Positions 7,074-15,688 of a stretch of DNA of 18,464 nucleotides are shown here, one piece after another. Source of the DNA: JAVBUZ01 sp031554725 (GTDB lineage: Bacteria; Bacillota; Clostridia; Lachnospirales; Lachnospiraceae); the NCBI GenBank assembly GCA_031554725.1, contig JAVBUZ010000175.1, positions 1-18,464 of the forward strand, read 5' to 3'. The notes beneath the pieces were generated by a model. That model saw nothing but the letters and a program-made list of their open reading frames with translations, was not told where the DNA came from and made no database searches. Every line of letters starts with the position of its first letter. The stretch's first letter is position 1. The translations under genes were made by a program, and so were the position numbers.

Positions 7074-7100
7074 ATTTCGGCTTTCTAGCTATTTTTCTTA
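7074..7100 (-). promoter_or_regulatory. Candidate sigma-28 (SigD) promoter for the flagellar unit
   Basis: Minus-strand TAAG (7097-7100), exactly 15 bp, then GCCGAAAT (7074-7081). The motile-bacteria sigma-28 consensus is TAAA-N15-GCCGATAA, so the match is 3 of 4 and 6 of 8 with ideal spacing. It is the only such match noticed near the three flagellar genes and lies 65 bp upstream of the first ATG. Its predicted start near 7067 lies within the left arm of the glgB terminator, so its own transcript would not form the full hairpin. Confidence 0.55.
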
Positions 7101-7110
7101 ACCCCTATAC

Positions 7111-9027
7111 CTAAAATAGAAAAACTGCTGCTCCATAAGCAGGTAGGTCAAAGGTTATCGAATAATCTTTATAATTTGCTGCCTCTTCAATTGCTAATAA
7201 TTCTTGGGGGATCTTTGCACCATTTCCACCAAATCTTATTTCATCACTATTAAGAAGAAGCTTGTACTTTTTCTTTTGTGGAACTCCAAGCTTATATTCA
7301 TCCCATGCTACTGGTGTCATATTTAAAACAAATAGTAAGTTGTTTTTGCCATCTGCTGCCCTTCGTGTAAAAGCAAATGTACTTCTATCTGTATCATCTG
7401 CGTTTAACCATTCAAAGCCATCCCAGCTGTTGTCAATATCGTATAAACAACGATATTTATTGTATATGTTTAGCAATTCCTTTACATATTCTAGTGTTCC
7501 TTTATTTAAAGGTTCCTGTAGCAAAAACCAGTCTAACTCTCTTGCCTCACTCCACTCTCTTTCTTGGCCAAACTCTTGGCCCATGAAAAGTAGCTTTTTA
7601 CCGGAATGCCCAAACATATAAGTATAGCCAACTCTCAAATTGGCATATTTATCAATTTGATAGCCCGGCATTTTATTAACCATAGAACATTTTAGATGCA
7701 CCACCTCATCATGAGATAAAGGCAAAATATAATTTTCACTTTCATTATATGACATGGCAAAAGTCATCGAATAGTGATGATTTTTTTTAAAATAAGGATC
7801 TAGCTTCATATACTCGCAAAAATCGTGCATCCACCCCATATTCCATTTAAAGGTAAATCCTAGGCCATCCTCTTCCACATCACCTGTAACCATAGGCCAT
7901 GCTGTTGATTCCTCTGCAATTGTTACAAATCCAGGATATGTTCCTCTAACCACAGAGTTTAAATGTTTAAAAAATTCAATAGCCTCTAAATTTTTATTTC
8001 CGCCATATATATTAGGACACCATTGTCCATCTTTCTTTCCATAATCCAAGTAAAGCATAGAGGCAACTGCATCTACGCGAATACCATCCACATGAAACTC
8101 TCTTATCCAATATAGTACATTGGCTATTAAAAAGTTTTTCACCTCTGGCTTGGCAACATTAAAAATTTTTGTTCCCCATTCTGGATGTTCTCCTAAACGT
8201 GGATCTGGATGTTCAAAAATGCATCTGCCATCAAAGCTAGAAAGTCCATGAGCATCCGTTGCAAAATGCGCTGGTACCCAATCTAAAATAACACCTATTT
8301 TATTTTTATGTAGTGTGTTAACCAAATACATAAAATCCTTTGGTGTTCCATAACGAGCTGTTGGCGCATAGTAACCTGTAACCTGATATCCCCAAGAGCC
8401 ATCAAAGGGATGCTCTGCAATCCCCATAAGCTCCACATGAGTGTACTTTAATTCTTTTAGATATTCCACTAGGCTATCTGCAAATTCTCGATAATTGTAA
8501 AACCCATCCTCAGTTCCATTGGGATGTTTTTTCCAAGAACCTATATGGCATTCGTACACTGCCATAGGTGACCTTTGCACATCCTTAGCTTCTCTTTCTT
8601 GTATCCACTTTTGATCTGTCCATTTAAATCCAGACAAATCCGTAACCACCGATGCTGTCTCTGGTCGTAGCTGTGCATAATTTGCAAAAGGATCTGACTT
8701 ATAGAGCTTTGTTCCTTCTTGCGTTGTAATCAAAAACTTATACATGGAATTTTCGCTAACCGAAGGGATAAACAATTTGTAAATACCACCCGGTCCTATT
8801 TTTTCCATCGGATGACTGTTTTCATTCCAATGATTGAAATCTCCTATTACATGAACATCTGCTGCATTTGGTGCCCAAACCGCAAAAAATACGCCTTGCT
8901 CCCCATCCTCTACCGAAGGGTGTGCTCCTAACTTTTTATATATATCATAGTGAGTACCTTGAGCAAATAAATATTGATCCGCTTCTGTAATCGTCACTGC
9001 TTCAGCTGTCATATTTTTATGGATCAT
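7111..9027 (-). CDS. glgB: 1,4-alpha-glucan branching enzyme GlgB
   Basis: 638 aa, the usual length for a bacterial GH13 branching enzyme. It makes alpha-1,6 branches in glycogen by cutting and moving alpha-1,4 chains. Order: an N-terminal CBM48 domain (about 25-130, with VFFAVWAPNAADVHVIGDFN), the TIM barrel (about 155-510) and a C-terminal beta domain to the last residue. GH13 regions are intact: ILDWVPAHF (247-255), GIRVDAVASM with nucleophile D319, IAEEST with the acid/base glutamate at 372/373, and LSHDEVVH with D440. AGGAGG, 7 nt before the ATG, overlaps the TAG stop of the upstream TPR/AAA-like gene (11-nt gap), so the pair is cotranscribed and probably translationally coupled. No other glycogen gene (glgC, glgD, glgA, glgP) is in the window. 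Confidence 0.97.
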   Translation of the reverse strand: MIHKNMTAEAVTITEADQYLFAQGTHYDIYKKLGAHPSVEDGEQGVFFAVWAPNAADVHVIGDFNHWNENSHPMEKIGPGGIYKLFIPSVSENSMYKFLITTQEGTKLYKSDPFANYAQLRPETASVVTDLSGFKWTDQKWIQEREAKDVQRSPMAVYECHIGSWKKHPNGTEDGFYNYREFADSLVEYLKELKYTHVELMGIAEHPFDGSWGYQVTGYYAPTARYGTPKDFMYLVNTLHKNKIGVILDWVPAHFATDAHGLSSFDGRCIFEHPDPRLGEHPEWGTKIFNVAKPEVKNFLIANVLYWIREFHVDGIRVDAVASMLYLDYGKKDGQWCPNIYGGNKNLEAIEFFKHLNSVVRGTYPGFVTIAEESTAWPMVTGDVEEDGLGFTFKWNMGWMHDFCEYMKLDPYFKKNHHYSMTFAMSYNESENYILPLSHDEVVHLKCSMVNKMPGYQIDKYANLRVGYTYMFGHSGKKLLFMGQEFGQEREWSEARELDWFLLQEPLNKGTLEYVKELLNIYNKYRCLYDIDNSWDGFEWLNADDTDRSTFAFTRRAADGKNNLLFVLNMTPVAWDEYKLGVPQKKKYKLLLNSDEIRFGGNGAKIPQELLAIEEAANYKDYSITFDLPAYGAAVFLF

Positions 9028-9038
9028 TTCACATCCTC

Positions 9039-11372
9039 CTAGATAAAATCTTTTTCTCTTAAAATTATCATATCGTCTTCATCATAACGTTTTGCAACCA
9101 GGATATCTATAAAATGTCCAAAATTCTTTCTATTCGCTTGGTAGATTGCATCATCTATCATTTCTCTAACCTCTGCCACTGTTACTGCGTGGTCAAGGGT
9201 TTGCATGTCCGAAATCCTAGTATGTAAAGCAAGTACACCCATCTCATCAATACTGTATTCTTGCTCTAATGCATATTTCTTTCCATACTCAACTAGAGAG
9301 TCATCATCCAAAGCTTCTACATCAATACGAATATTAAATCTATCGTTAAGTATATGATACTCCGACAAGAATTTATTCATATTCTTCTTGGTATCAAGTA
9401 AAAGGATTACAATTCCCCTTCCCTCTGCTTCCAAAAATTTATGTAAGTCTTCAATCGTTTCTTTTCCAATTGCACTGATTCCTTGAACAATCAACGCTCC
9501 ATTTGACAGCTTTGTTAGTGTCTGCTCTATATCCTTCTTATCTAGTGATTCTCCCGTTATTTTTGCAATCTTTCCTGAGAAATTTCGGTCTGTACTTTGA
9601 ATCTCTTTTACTAGATTCTTAGCCAGTGTCAAAATATCCATACCTTCATCGCCTGTTAATATTACATTTCCAGTATAGGATGCTAGGGAAATAGAATCCA
9701 GCGCATGAGTAATTTGTAGCTTGGTATTTGCATTTTGTATGTATGCGCCAAACAATTCTTTTTCGTCTGCTGAAAGTGAGCGTGCCTTTTTCGCACTTAC
9801 ATTAATTGGCTCTTCTTCCTCTTCAGATTCGGGTTCCTCTACAACTTCTTCCTCTTCTTCTAGTTCTTCCTCTGTCTCTTCTGATTCCTCTAATACTTCC
9901 TCAATATCTTCTGTCTCTTCAGGCTCTACTTCTAATACTTCTTCTGTTTCAAGCACTTCTTCTGCTTCAAGCGTCTCTTCGATTTCTATTTCTATATTTT
10001 GAGTCGCTTTATTACTTTCTAATTTTTCAAGTAGACCGTCTCTAATAGATGCTTCAAACTCAGTAAACATAGCGCCTGTTTGCTCTAGCACTCTCTGCCT
10101 AACAGCTTCCATTCGTTTCTGTTCACTTTCCTTTTTCATCTTTTCCCATTCTGCAAGAACATCATCAAGCTTTATCTGTCCTGTAATCTGCTTTTCAATT
10201 AGTTCTGCTTCTGGGATAAGAAGACTTATTTGGCCATCATATTCCATACCTAAGATCTTATCGAACTTTGAATTTTCAAGTTCTCTATCTTCTGGTTCTT
10301 CTTTTTCTGCCAAGGTTTCTTCCTTCATCGCTTCCAAGATCTGGGAAGCCGTGTTATCTAAATCAGAGGTCTCACTAAAAAAGACTTCTTCTACCTTCTC
10401 TTCTTCTGGTTTTGCCACTTCACAATTTATTTCTTCTTCATCTGGAGCATCAAAAGAAATGGTGTCGTTTAACATCGGCGCAAGGATCGTCTTTGTAACA
10501 ATATCCATATCATCTTCAGAATCTAATATTTCCTCTGGGAGCACTTCCTGAATGGCTTCTGTTCCTTCCCATAGTTCCTTCATATTTTGTGCAAGCTCTT
10601 CTTGCATATTAATGGTATCGTACTGCCCCACTCCCATAAGCTTTACTTGAATATCAATATCTTGAGAAGGAATCTCCATAGTGGGAGCTTCTTGTATAAA
10701 ATTATTTTTTGCTACTTCCTTAAATGATGCAATTGCTCTAGTCTTTTCGTTGGATTTTATTCCTTTATACTCGTTATATTTCGCTTGATTTTGGAGCGAA
10801 AGTGGCTCATGTAACATTTTTAGTTCCATCGCCTTTATAACATACTTACCTTCGCCAAACCATAAAATAAGCTCGTCACATTCTTCCACGCAACGAGTCG
10901 CAAGGCCTACCCTATGATAAAGGTATGCCAATTCATATGCCCACTTTTCAGTGTAATCTTTTGCTTTTAATTCCTCTAAAACAGCAATTCTCTCTTCTAA
11001 GCTAACATCCTGTGCTTCATACAGCTTATACTGCAACACGTATCTTCCACTGTCCTTAGGTGCCACCTGCACGAATTCCTTGTAGTATTCCACCGCTTGA
11101 ACAAATTCTTCCATCTTTATAGAAAGCTCACATAAAGAATATACAATAGACCTTCCACCCGGATGTCTGTCATACGCCAAAAGTAGCATATCTCTGCTGT
11201 CTTCAAATCTTCTGTTAATTTTATATAAGTCACTAATAGTACAGAGCATCATTACGCTTTTTACTCTGCGCCAGTCAATAGAGTCAGCAATAACTGCTGC
11301 CTCTAAATATTCCCCCTGTGCTATTAATTGTTTTATCTCTTCTGATCTTATTTTGTATTCGTACTTATCCAC
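9039..11372 (-). CDS. TPR protein with acidic linker and degenerate AAA-like domain
   Basis: 777 aa, no signal peptide or membrane span. Residues 1-190 are helical TPR-like repeats (for example EFVQAVEYYKEFVQVAPKD at 89-107). Residues 200-455 are a poorly ordered linker with a short hydrophobic island near 379-412 (ISLLIPEAELIEKQITGQI). Residues 460-522 are almost wholly Glu-rich. Residues 530-777 resemble an AAA-type NTPase: the P-loop position is GDEGMDILT (574-582), with the GxxG spacing kept but the lysine replaced by Ile580, and the Walker B-like strand NGALIVQGI (624-632) lacks the Asp-Glu pair. It probably neither binds nor hydrolyses ATP in the usual way. Translation starts at GTG with AAAGGGAG upstream. 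Coupling with glgB suggests a scaffold or regulator in glycogen metabolism, but no function is known to me. Confidence 0.7.
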   Translation of the reverse strand: MDKYEYKIRSEEIKQLIAQGEYLEAAVIADSIDWRRVKSVMMLCTISDLYKINRRFEDSRDMLLLAYDRHPGGRSIVYSLCELSIKMEEFVQAVEYYKEFVQVAPKDSGRYVLQYKLYEAQDVSLEERIAVLEELKAKDYTEKWAYELAYLYHRVGLATRCVEECDELILWFGEGKYVIKAMELKMLHEPLSLQNQAKYNEYKGIKSNEKTRAIASFKEVAKNNFIQEAPTMEIPSQDIDIQVKLMGVGQYDTINMQEELAQNMKELWEGTEAIQEVLPEEILDSEDDMDIVTKTILAPMLNDTISFDAPDEEEINCEVAKPEEEKVEEVFFSETSDLDNTASQILEAMKEETLAEKEEPEDRELENSKFDKILGMEYDGQISLLIPEAELIEKQITGQIKLDDVLAEWEKMKKESEQKRMEAVRQRVLEQTGAMFTEFEASIRDGLLEKLESNKATQNIEIEIEETLEAEEVLETEEVLEVEPEETEDIEEVLEESEETEEELEEEEEVVEEPESEEEEEPINVSAKKARSLSADEKELFGAYIQNANTKLQITHALDSISLASYTGNVILTGDEGMDILTLAKNLVKEIQSTDRNFSGKIAKITGESLDKKDIEQTLTKLSNGALIVQGISAIGKETIEDLHKFLEAEGRGIVILLLDTKKNMNKFLSEYHILNDRFNIRIDVEALDDDSLVEYGKKYALEQEYSIDEMGVLALHTRISDMQTLDHAVTVAEVREMIDDAIYQANRKNFGHFIDILVAKRYDEDDMIILREKDFI

Positions 11373-11462
11373 GGTTGTCCGCTCCCTTTAGTTACATCTA
11401 TATCAAATTACATGGTATCAAATCAATTGTTTTGGGTATAAAAACCCACTTTTTTCTTTCTA

Positions 11463-11492
11463 AGTTTACCATAATCTAATACATAATGTCAA
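11463..11492 (-). promoter_or_regulatory. Promoter of the TPR/AAA-like-glgB operon
   Basis: Minus-strand TTGACA (11487-11492, perfect), 18-bp spacer ending in TGG, then TAAACT (11463-11468), an extended -10 form. The start would be near 11456, leaving a leader of about 85 nt with a small TGGGT-6 nt-ACCCA hairpin close to its 5' end. Confidence 0.6.
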
Positions 11493-11545
11493 AAAAATAA
11501 AGCAGAAAAATACAACATATTGTGTTTTTTAATGAAATCTTAAGA

Positions 11546-12415
11546 CTAAATAGGGGATTTTGCCAAAATATTGCTTAGCTGTGCAAATTGCTCCAAGGTT
11601 AAAGCTTCGCCCCTTATATTGCTACTTAAATCCATTTTTTCTAAGGCCTCTATTATCTCATCTTTGCTAAAATGTAAATTAGAAGCATTGGTTAATCCAT
11701 TCACCAAGGTTTTTCTTCTCTGATTAAAGGACGCTCTAATTAGCGAAAACATCAGCGCCTCGTTTACCGCAAATACAGGCGCCTCTTCATATCTTGATAG
11801 GCGTATTACTGCACTTCCTACATTAGGTCTAGGAATAAAACAGTTAGGAGGAACATTGGCAACAATTTCTGGCTTAGCATAATATTGAACTGCTAACGAT
11901 AGCGCACCATATTCTTTCGTTCCTGGACCTTCCTGCATACGGTCAGCAACTTCCTTTTGCACCATAATGGTAATGCTTTTTAGGGGAACCTTACTTTCAA
12001 AAAGCCCCATAATAATTGGTGTTGTAATATAGTATGGAAGATTGGCCACTACTTTTACTGGTCTTCCACCATTTCTTTCCTGCACAATCTTATTAATATC
12101 TACCTTTAATATGTCTTCATTAATAACAGTTACATTATCATATTCTGACAAGGTATCTTCTAAAATAGGGATTAAATTTTTATCAATCTCTACTGCCACT
12201 ACTTCTCTTGCACTTTCAGCAAGATACTGTGTCATCGTTCCTATACCAGGCCCAATTTCTATAACACAGTCCTCCTTTGTTATCTCTGCTGCCGAAATAA
12301 TCTTATCCAATACATGTGTATCAATTAAGAAATTTTGTCCAAATTTTTTCTGAAAATTAAAATTATATTTCTGCAATACTGCTATTGTATTTTGTGGTAT
12401 TCCCAATTTTGCCAT
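11546..12415 (-). CDS. rsmA: 16S rRNA (adenine(1518)-N(6)/adenine(1519)-N(6))-dimethyltransferase
   Basis: 289 aa, standard KsgA/RsmA length. It dimethylates the two adjacent adenines in the helix 45 loop of 16S rRNA late in small-subunit maturation, using S-adenosylmethionine. Visible motifs: KKFGQNFLID (23-32), SAM-binding EIGPGIGT (53-60), acidic EID at 76-78, catalytic NLPYYI (125-130), and FIPRPNVGSAVI (193-204), with the C-terminal helical subdomain following (SLIRASFNQRRKTL). All key residues are present. AAGG stands 7 nt before the ATG. The gene lies 25 nt after the HAD-PTP fusion gene and is probably cotranscribed with it. Only a weak AT-rich hairpin follows its stop. Confidence 0.97.
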   Translation of the reverse strand: MAKLGIPQNTIAVLQKYNFNFQKKFGQNFLIDTHVLDKIISAAEITKEDCVIEIGPGIGTMTQYLAESAREVVAVEIDKNLIPILEDTLSEYDNVTVINEDILKVDINKIVQERNGGRPVKVVANLPYYITTPIIMGLFESKVPLKSITIMVQKEVADRMQEGPGTKEYGALSLAVQYYAKPEIVANVPPNCFIPRPNVGSAVIRLSRYEEAPVFAVNEALMFSLIRASFNQRRKTLVNGLTNASNLHFSKDEIIEALEKMDLSSNIRGEALTLEQFAQLSNILAKSPI

Positions 12416-12440
12416 TTAGCGACCTTGCCTTTCACATTAA

Positions 12441-13925
12441 CTATTCTAAATACATCTTTTGTAGAGTTTCTCTTTTTTCTTTGTCTAATCCCATTTCCGC
12501 TTCTAAAAACTTATCCATGCTTCCATAATTTGTATCAATTTGCTCAAAGACTGAATTAATAAAAGATACTTCTACTGTAAATAACAAACGGATACCAGCT
12601 AGTAAAGGTTGCTTATTTGGAATCTCACCCATCTGAGCCCCAATTTTCTTTAGTAGCATACTCGTTTCTTCCTTACCAAACTCATTGGTCTTCATATAAT
12701 CTGCAATAATAAGCTCTTTTGAAACACCAAGTGCGCTTAGCAATAGGGTGGTTCCTACACCCACTCTGTCTTTTCCCGCACTACAATGCCATAGTACCGC
12801 TCCTTCTTTTTGTTCTAGAAGAGCCTCAAAAAATTTCTTATACTGGCCCTTGCTAAAAGAACTTTTTATAAAGCCTGCATACATATCCTGCATATATGCT
12901 TCTGCACCATTTTTATTAGTACCAACTGCCTTAGCTACTTCCGCTATAATATCTCTTTTCTCCTGCGTTTGAGGCGCTGTTTCCTTTTCTCTTGTAATTC
13001 CTAAGGTCGCTTCCTCTAAAATAGGATTAATAATTGGTGTTACACCAGGTAAGATGGGGTCAGGCTGATTTTCTCTTTCTGCCTGTGTTCTAAAATCCAC
13101 AATGGTCTTTAATCCGTACTCTTTTACAAGTATTTCTCTATCCTCGCCCGTTGTGTTCATCAGTGTACCACTTCTAAGTAATCTATGTTCTCTTATTTTT
13201 CGGCCATCTAAGGTTTTAATTCCACCAAGATCACGTGTATTTTTAACACCCTCCAAGGATATTCTTTCAATCTCCTGGCCCATTATTACATACTTTGCCT
13301 CCTGTAGGTTTTTACATCTTGTAAAAGCTAGCTCTTCTATTTCTGAAGTTGGTGCAATCAAATCAGGAACCATAATAGCTTTCATTCCCGCCCCGTGAGC
13401 AGATCTAATTCCATTGGGAGAATCCTCAATTGCAAATGCCTCCTTAGGATCTACCCCAAGTTTTTCACAAGCTAAAAGGTAAATATCGGGAAGTGGCTTA
13501 CTATGCTTAACCATATCACCGCCTACTACTACCTGAAAGTATTCCTTTATCCCTGCATCTTCTATATGCTCCATAACCTGCTCATAACGAGTAGAGGATG
13601 CCAAACCAATTTTAAAGTCTTCTTTTTTTAGATATTCTAAAATTTCAAGTACCCCTGATTTCATTGGCAAGCCGTTAGCTTTTACCTTTTCATGAAATCT
13701 TTCTGAGCTTTCTTTTGCAAATTTATCATAAGGGAAATCTTCTCCATAACGCTGTATCAAAAATTCCTTTGTATCTACCTTATTTAATCCAATACATCCT
13801 AGTATGGCTTCTTCCATATTTTCCAGCTGGTTCGCTGCTCCAATTTCCGCCCAAACATCCATGCATATTCTCTCTGTATCAAAAAGTACACCATCCATGT
13901 CAAATACAACTGTTTTTGCTTTCAT
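12441..13925 (-). CDS. HAD phosphatase / tyrosine phosphatase fusion protein
   Basis: 494 aa with two catalytic domains. Residues 1-215 are a HAD subfamily I enzyme of the beta-phosphoglucomutase-like type: nucleophile motif DMDG (D9, D11), ASST (109-112), K143 in HSKPLP and EDS (167-169). Residues 219-494 are a protein-tyrosine/phosphoinositide phosphatase of the LipA/MptpB-like type: NTRDLGG (229-235), LLRSG (249-253), VDFRT (276-280) and the P-loop HCSAGKDRVG (380-389) with nucleophile C381. Both active sites look intact, so the protein may act on a small phosphorylated metabolite and on a phosphoprotein or phospholipid; the substrates cannot be read from sequence. The start is supported by AGAGGGG upstream, and a good promoter lies at 13978-14006. 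ksgA follows after 25 nt. I see no frameshift at the junction. Confidence 0.88.
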   Translation of the reverse strand: MKAKTVVFDMDGVLFDTERICMDVWAEIGAANQLENMEEAILGCIGLNKVDTKEFLIQRYGEDFPYDKFAKESSERFHEKVKANGLPMKSGVLEILEYLKKEDFKIGLASSTRYEQVMEHIEDAGIKEYFQVVVGGDMVKHSKPLPDIYLLACEKLGVDPKEAFAIEDSPNGIRSAHGAGMKAIMVPDLIAPTSEIEELAFTRCKNLQEAKYVIMGQEIERISLEGVKNTRDLGGIKTLDGRKIREHRLLRSGTLMNTTGEDREILVKEYGLKTIVDFRTQAERENQPDPILPGVTPIINPILEEATLGITREKETAPQTQEKRDIIAEVAKAVGTNKNGAEAYMQDMYAGFIKSSFSKGQYKKFFEALLEQKEGAVLWHCSAGKDRVGVGTTLLLSALGVSKELIIADYMKTNEFGKEETSMLLKKIGAQMGEIPNKQPLLAGIRLLFTVEVSFINSVFEQIDTNYGSMDKFLEAEMGLDKEKRETLQKMYLE

Positions 13926-13977
13926 GATTGTCTTTCCCCTCTACTTCTTCTATCTTAACCATTTATATACTTTACAT

Positions 13978-14006
13978 ATTATAATACCCTACCACTACAA
14001 TGCAAA
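13978..14006 (-). promoter_or_regulatory. Promoter of the HAD-PTP/ksgA operon
   Basis: Minus-strand TTTGCA (14001-14006), 17-bp spacer, perfect TATAAT (13978-13983), about 50 bp upstream of the ATG at 13925. It stands back to back with the ABC-F promoter. Confidence 0.65.
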
Positions 14007-14016
14007 CAGTTTCTTA

Positions 14017-14046
14017 TTGTCTTCTTTCATGGATATATGCTATAAT
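14017..14046 (+). promoter_or_regulatory. Promoter of the ABC-F gene
   Basis: TTGTCT (14017-14022), 18-bp spacer ending TATGC, perfect TATAAT (14041-14046). A leader of about 75 nt lies between the predicted start and the ATG at 14130; I see no attenuator-like hairpin or leader peptide there of the kind found ahead of some antibiotic-responsive ABC-F genes. Confidence 0.6.
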
Positions 14047-14129
14047 GACGCCTGATATAAAGCAAATTTGGGCTTAGTTGGAATATTATATATGCTAGCT
14101 AAGGTTTTTGAAAGGATTAGGAAATAGAA

Positions 14130-15686
14130 ATGAGTATTTTAAACGTGGAGCACTTAACCCATGGTTTTGGCGATAGAGCCATTTTTAATGATGTTTCTTT
14201 TCGTCTATTAAAGGGCGAGCATATCGGGCTAATCGGCGCCAATGGCGAAGGAAAATCTACCTTTATGAACATAATTACAGGAAAGCTAATGCTTGATGAA
14301 GGTAAGGTGGAGTGGAGCAAAAATGTTCGTGTAGGCTATCTTGACCAGCACACTGCTTTAGAAGAAGGTATGTCCATACGTGATGTCCTATCCTCTGCTT
14401 TTCAGTTTCTTTTTGAAATGGAAACCGAAATGAATGAGATTTGTGACAAAATGGGGGATGCTACTCCTGAAGAGCTTGATGTATATATGGAGGATTTAGG
14501 AACCATTCAAGACCTTTTAACCATGCACGATTTTTATATGATTGATGCCAAGGTAGAAGAGGTTGCAAAAGCTCTCGGCCTTACCGATATCGGTTTAGAT
14601 CGAGATGTTACTGACTTAAGTGGTGGCCAAAGAACAAAGGTACTTTTAGCAAAGCTACTTTTGGAAAAACCTGACATCTTGCTTTTGGATGAGCCTACTA
14701 ACTACTTAGATGTGGAACATATCGAATGGTTAAAGCGTTATTTGAACGAGTACGAAAATGCGTTTATTCTCATCTCTCATGATATTCCATTCTTAAATAG
14801 TGTAATTAATCTTATTTATCACATGGACAACCAAGAGCTTAATCGTTATGTTGGTGACTATGATAAATTTCAAGAGGTTTACGCTATGAAAAAGTCTCAG
14901 CTTGAGGCTGCTTTTAATAAACAGCAAAAAGAAATTGCCGATTTAAAAGATTTTGTTGCTAGAAATAAAGCCCGTGTATCTACTCGAAACATGGCTATGT
15001 CTAGACAAAAGAAGCTTGATAAAATGGATGTAATCGAGCTGGCCGGCGAAAAGCCAAAACCAGAATTTCGTTTTAAAGAAGCGCGTACTCCTAGTAGATA
15101 TATTTTCCAGACCAAAGATTTAGTGATTGGCTATAATGAACCACTCTCTATACCTCTGAATATTGAAATGGAACGTGGCCAAAAAGTTGTATTAACGGGG
15201 GCTAATGGTATTGGTAAAACCACTCTTTTAAAAAGTATCTTAGGATTAATTAAGCCAATTAGTGGCTCAGTTGAACAGGGAGATTATCTAGAAATTGGAT
15301 ATTTTGAGCAAGAAATGAGTCAAGACGTAAGTACCACCTGCTTAGAAGAAATCTGGCAAGAATTTCCTGGTTTTACCCAGTATGAAGTCCGTTCTGCTTT
15401 AGCAAAATGTGGACTTACAACAAAGCATATTGAAAGCAAGGTAAAGGTTTTAAGTGGTGGCGAGCAAGCAAAGGTTCGCTTATGTAAGCTTATCAACAGA
15501 GAACACAACATTCTATTACTGGACGAACCTACAAACCACTTAGATGTGGATGCAAAAGAAGAACTAAAACGCGCACTAAAAGAATATAAGGGCAGTATCT
15601 TAATGGTATGTCATGAGCCTGACTTCTATGACGGCTTAGCAACCCATGTATGGGACTGCACAAAGTGGACCACAAAATTATTCTAG
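14130..15686 (+). CDS. ABC-F family ATP-binding protein (YbiT-like)
   Basis: 518 aa with two ABC ATPase domains and no membrane segment, the ABC-F layout. Domain 1: Walker A GANGEGKST (36-44), signature LSGGQ (163-167), Walker B LLLDEPTN (184-191), SHD (216-218). A charged inter-domain linker (about 250-320, helical, Lys/Arg-rich) is the part that reaches into the ribosome in this family. Domain 2: Walker A GANGIGKTT (357-365), LSGGE (441-445), LLLDEPTN (462-469), CHE (494-496). ABC-F proteins bind the ribosomal E site and relieve stalled translation; some protect against antibiotics. Length and an uninterrupted linker suggest a housekeeping YbiT/YkpA-type member rather than a resistance factor, but that is not decidable here. 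Start supported by AGGAAATAGAA before the ATG. It ends 2 nt from the convergent small gene. Confidence 0.93.
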   Translation: MSILNVEHLTHGFGDRAIFNDVSFRLLKGEHIGLIGANGEGKSTFMNIITGKLMLDEGKVEWSKNVRVGYLDQHTALEEGMSIRDVLSSAFQFLFEMETEMNEICDKMGDATPEELDVYMEDLGTIQDLLTMHDFYMIDAKVEEVAKALGLTDIGLDRDVTDLSGGQRTKVLLAKLLLEKPDILLLDEPTNYLDVEHIEWLKRYLNEYENAFILISHDIPFLNSVINLIYHMDNQELNRYVGDYDKFQEVYAMKKSQLEAAFNKQQKEIADLKDFVARNKARVSTRNMAMSRQKKLDKMDVIELAGEKPKPEFRFKEARTPSRYIFQTKDLVIGYNEPLSIPLNIEMERGQKVVLTGANGIGKTTLLKSILGLIKPISGSVEQGDYLEIGYFEQEMSQDVSTTCLEEIWQEFPGFTQYEVRSALAKCGLTTKHIESKVKVLSGGEQAKVRLCKLINREHNILLLDEPTNHLDVDAKEELKRALKEYKGSILMVCHEPDFYDGLATHVWDCTKWTTKLF

Positions 15687-15688
15687 CC

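Noticed and set aside
9721..10045. Plus-strand Ser-rich and Leu-rich open frames
   Set aside because: They are mirror images of the Glu-rich tract of the TPR/AAA-like protein, with no ribosome-binding site or family resemblance.
11500..11545. Terminator after ksgA
   Set aside because: Only a short AT-rich stem (ACAA-TATG-TTGT) with a mismatch is present before the T run; too weak to call.
14047..14129. Antibiotic-sensing leader before the ABC-F gene
   Set aside because: No leader peptide and no competing hairpins could be seen in the 80-nt leader.
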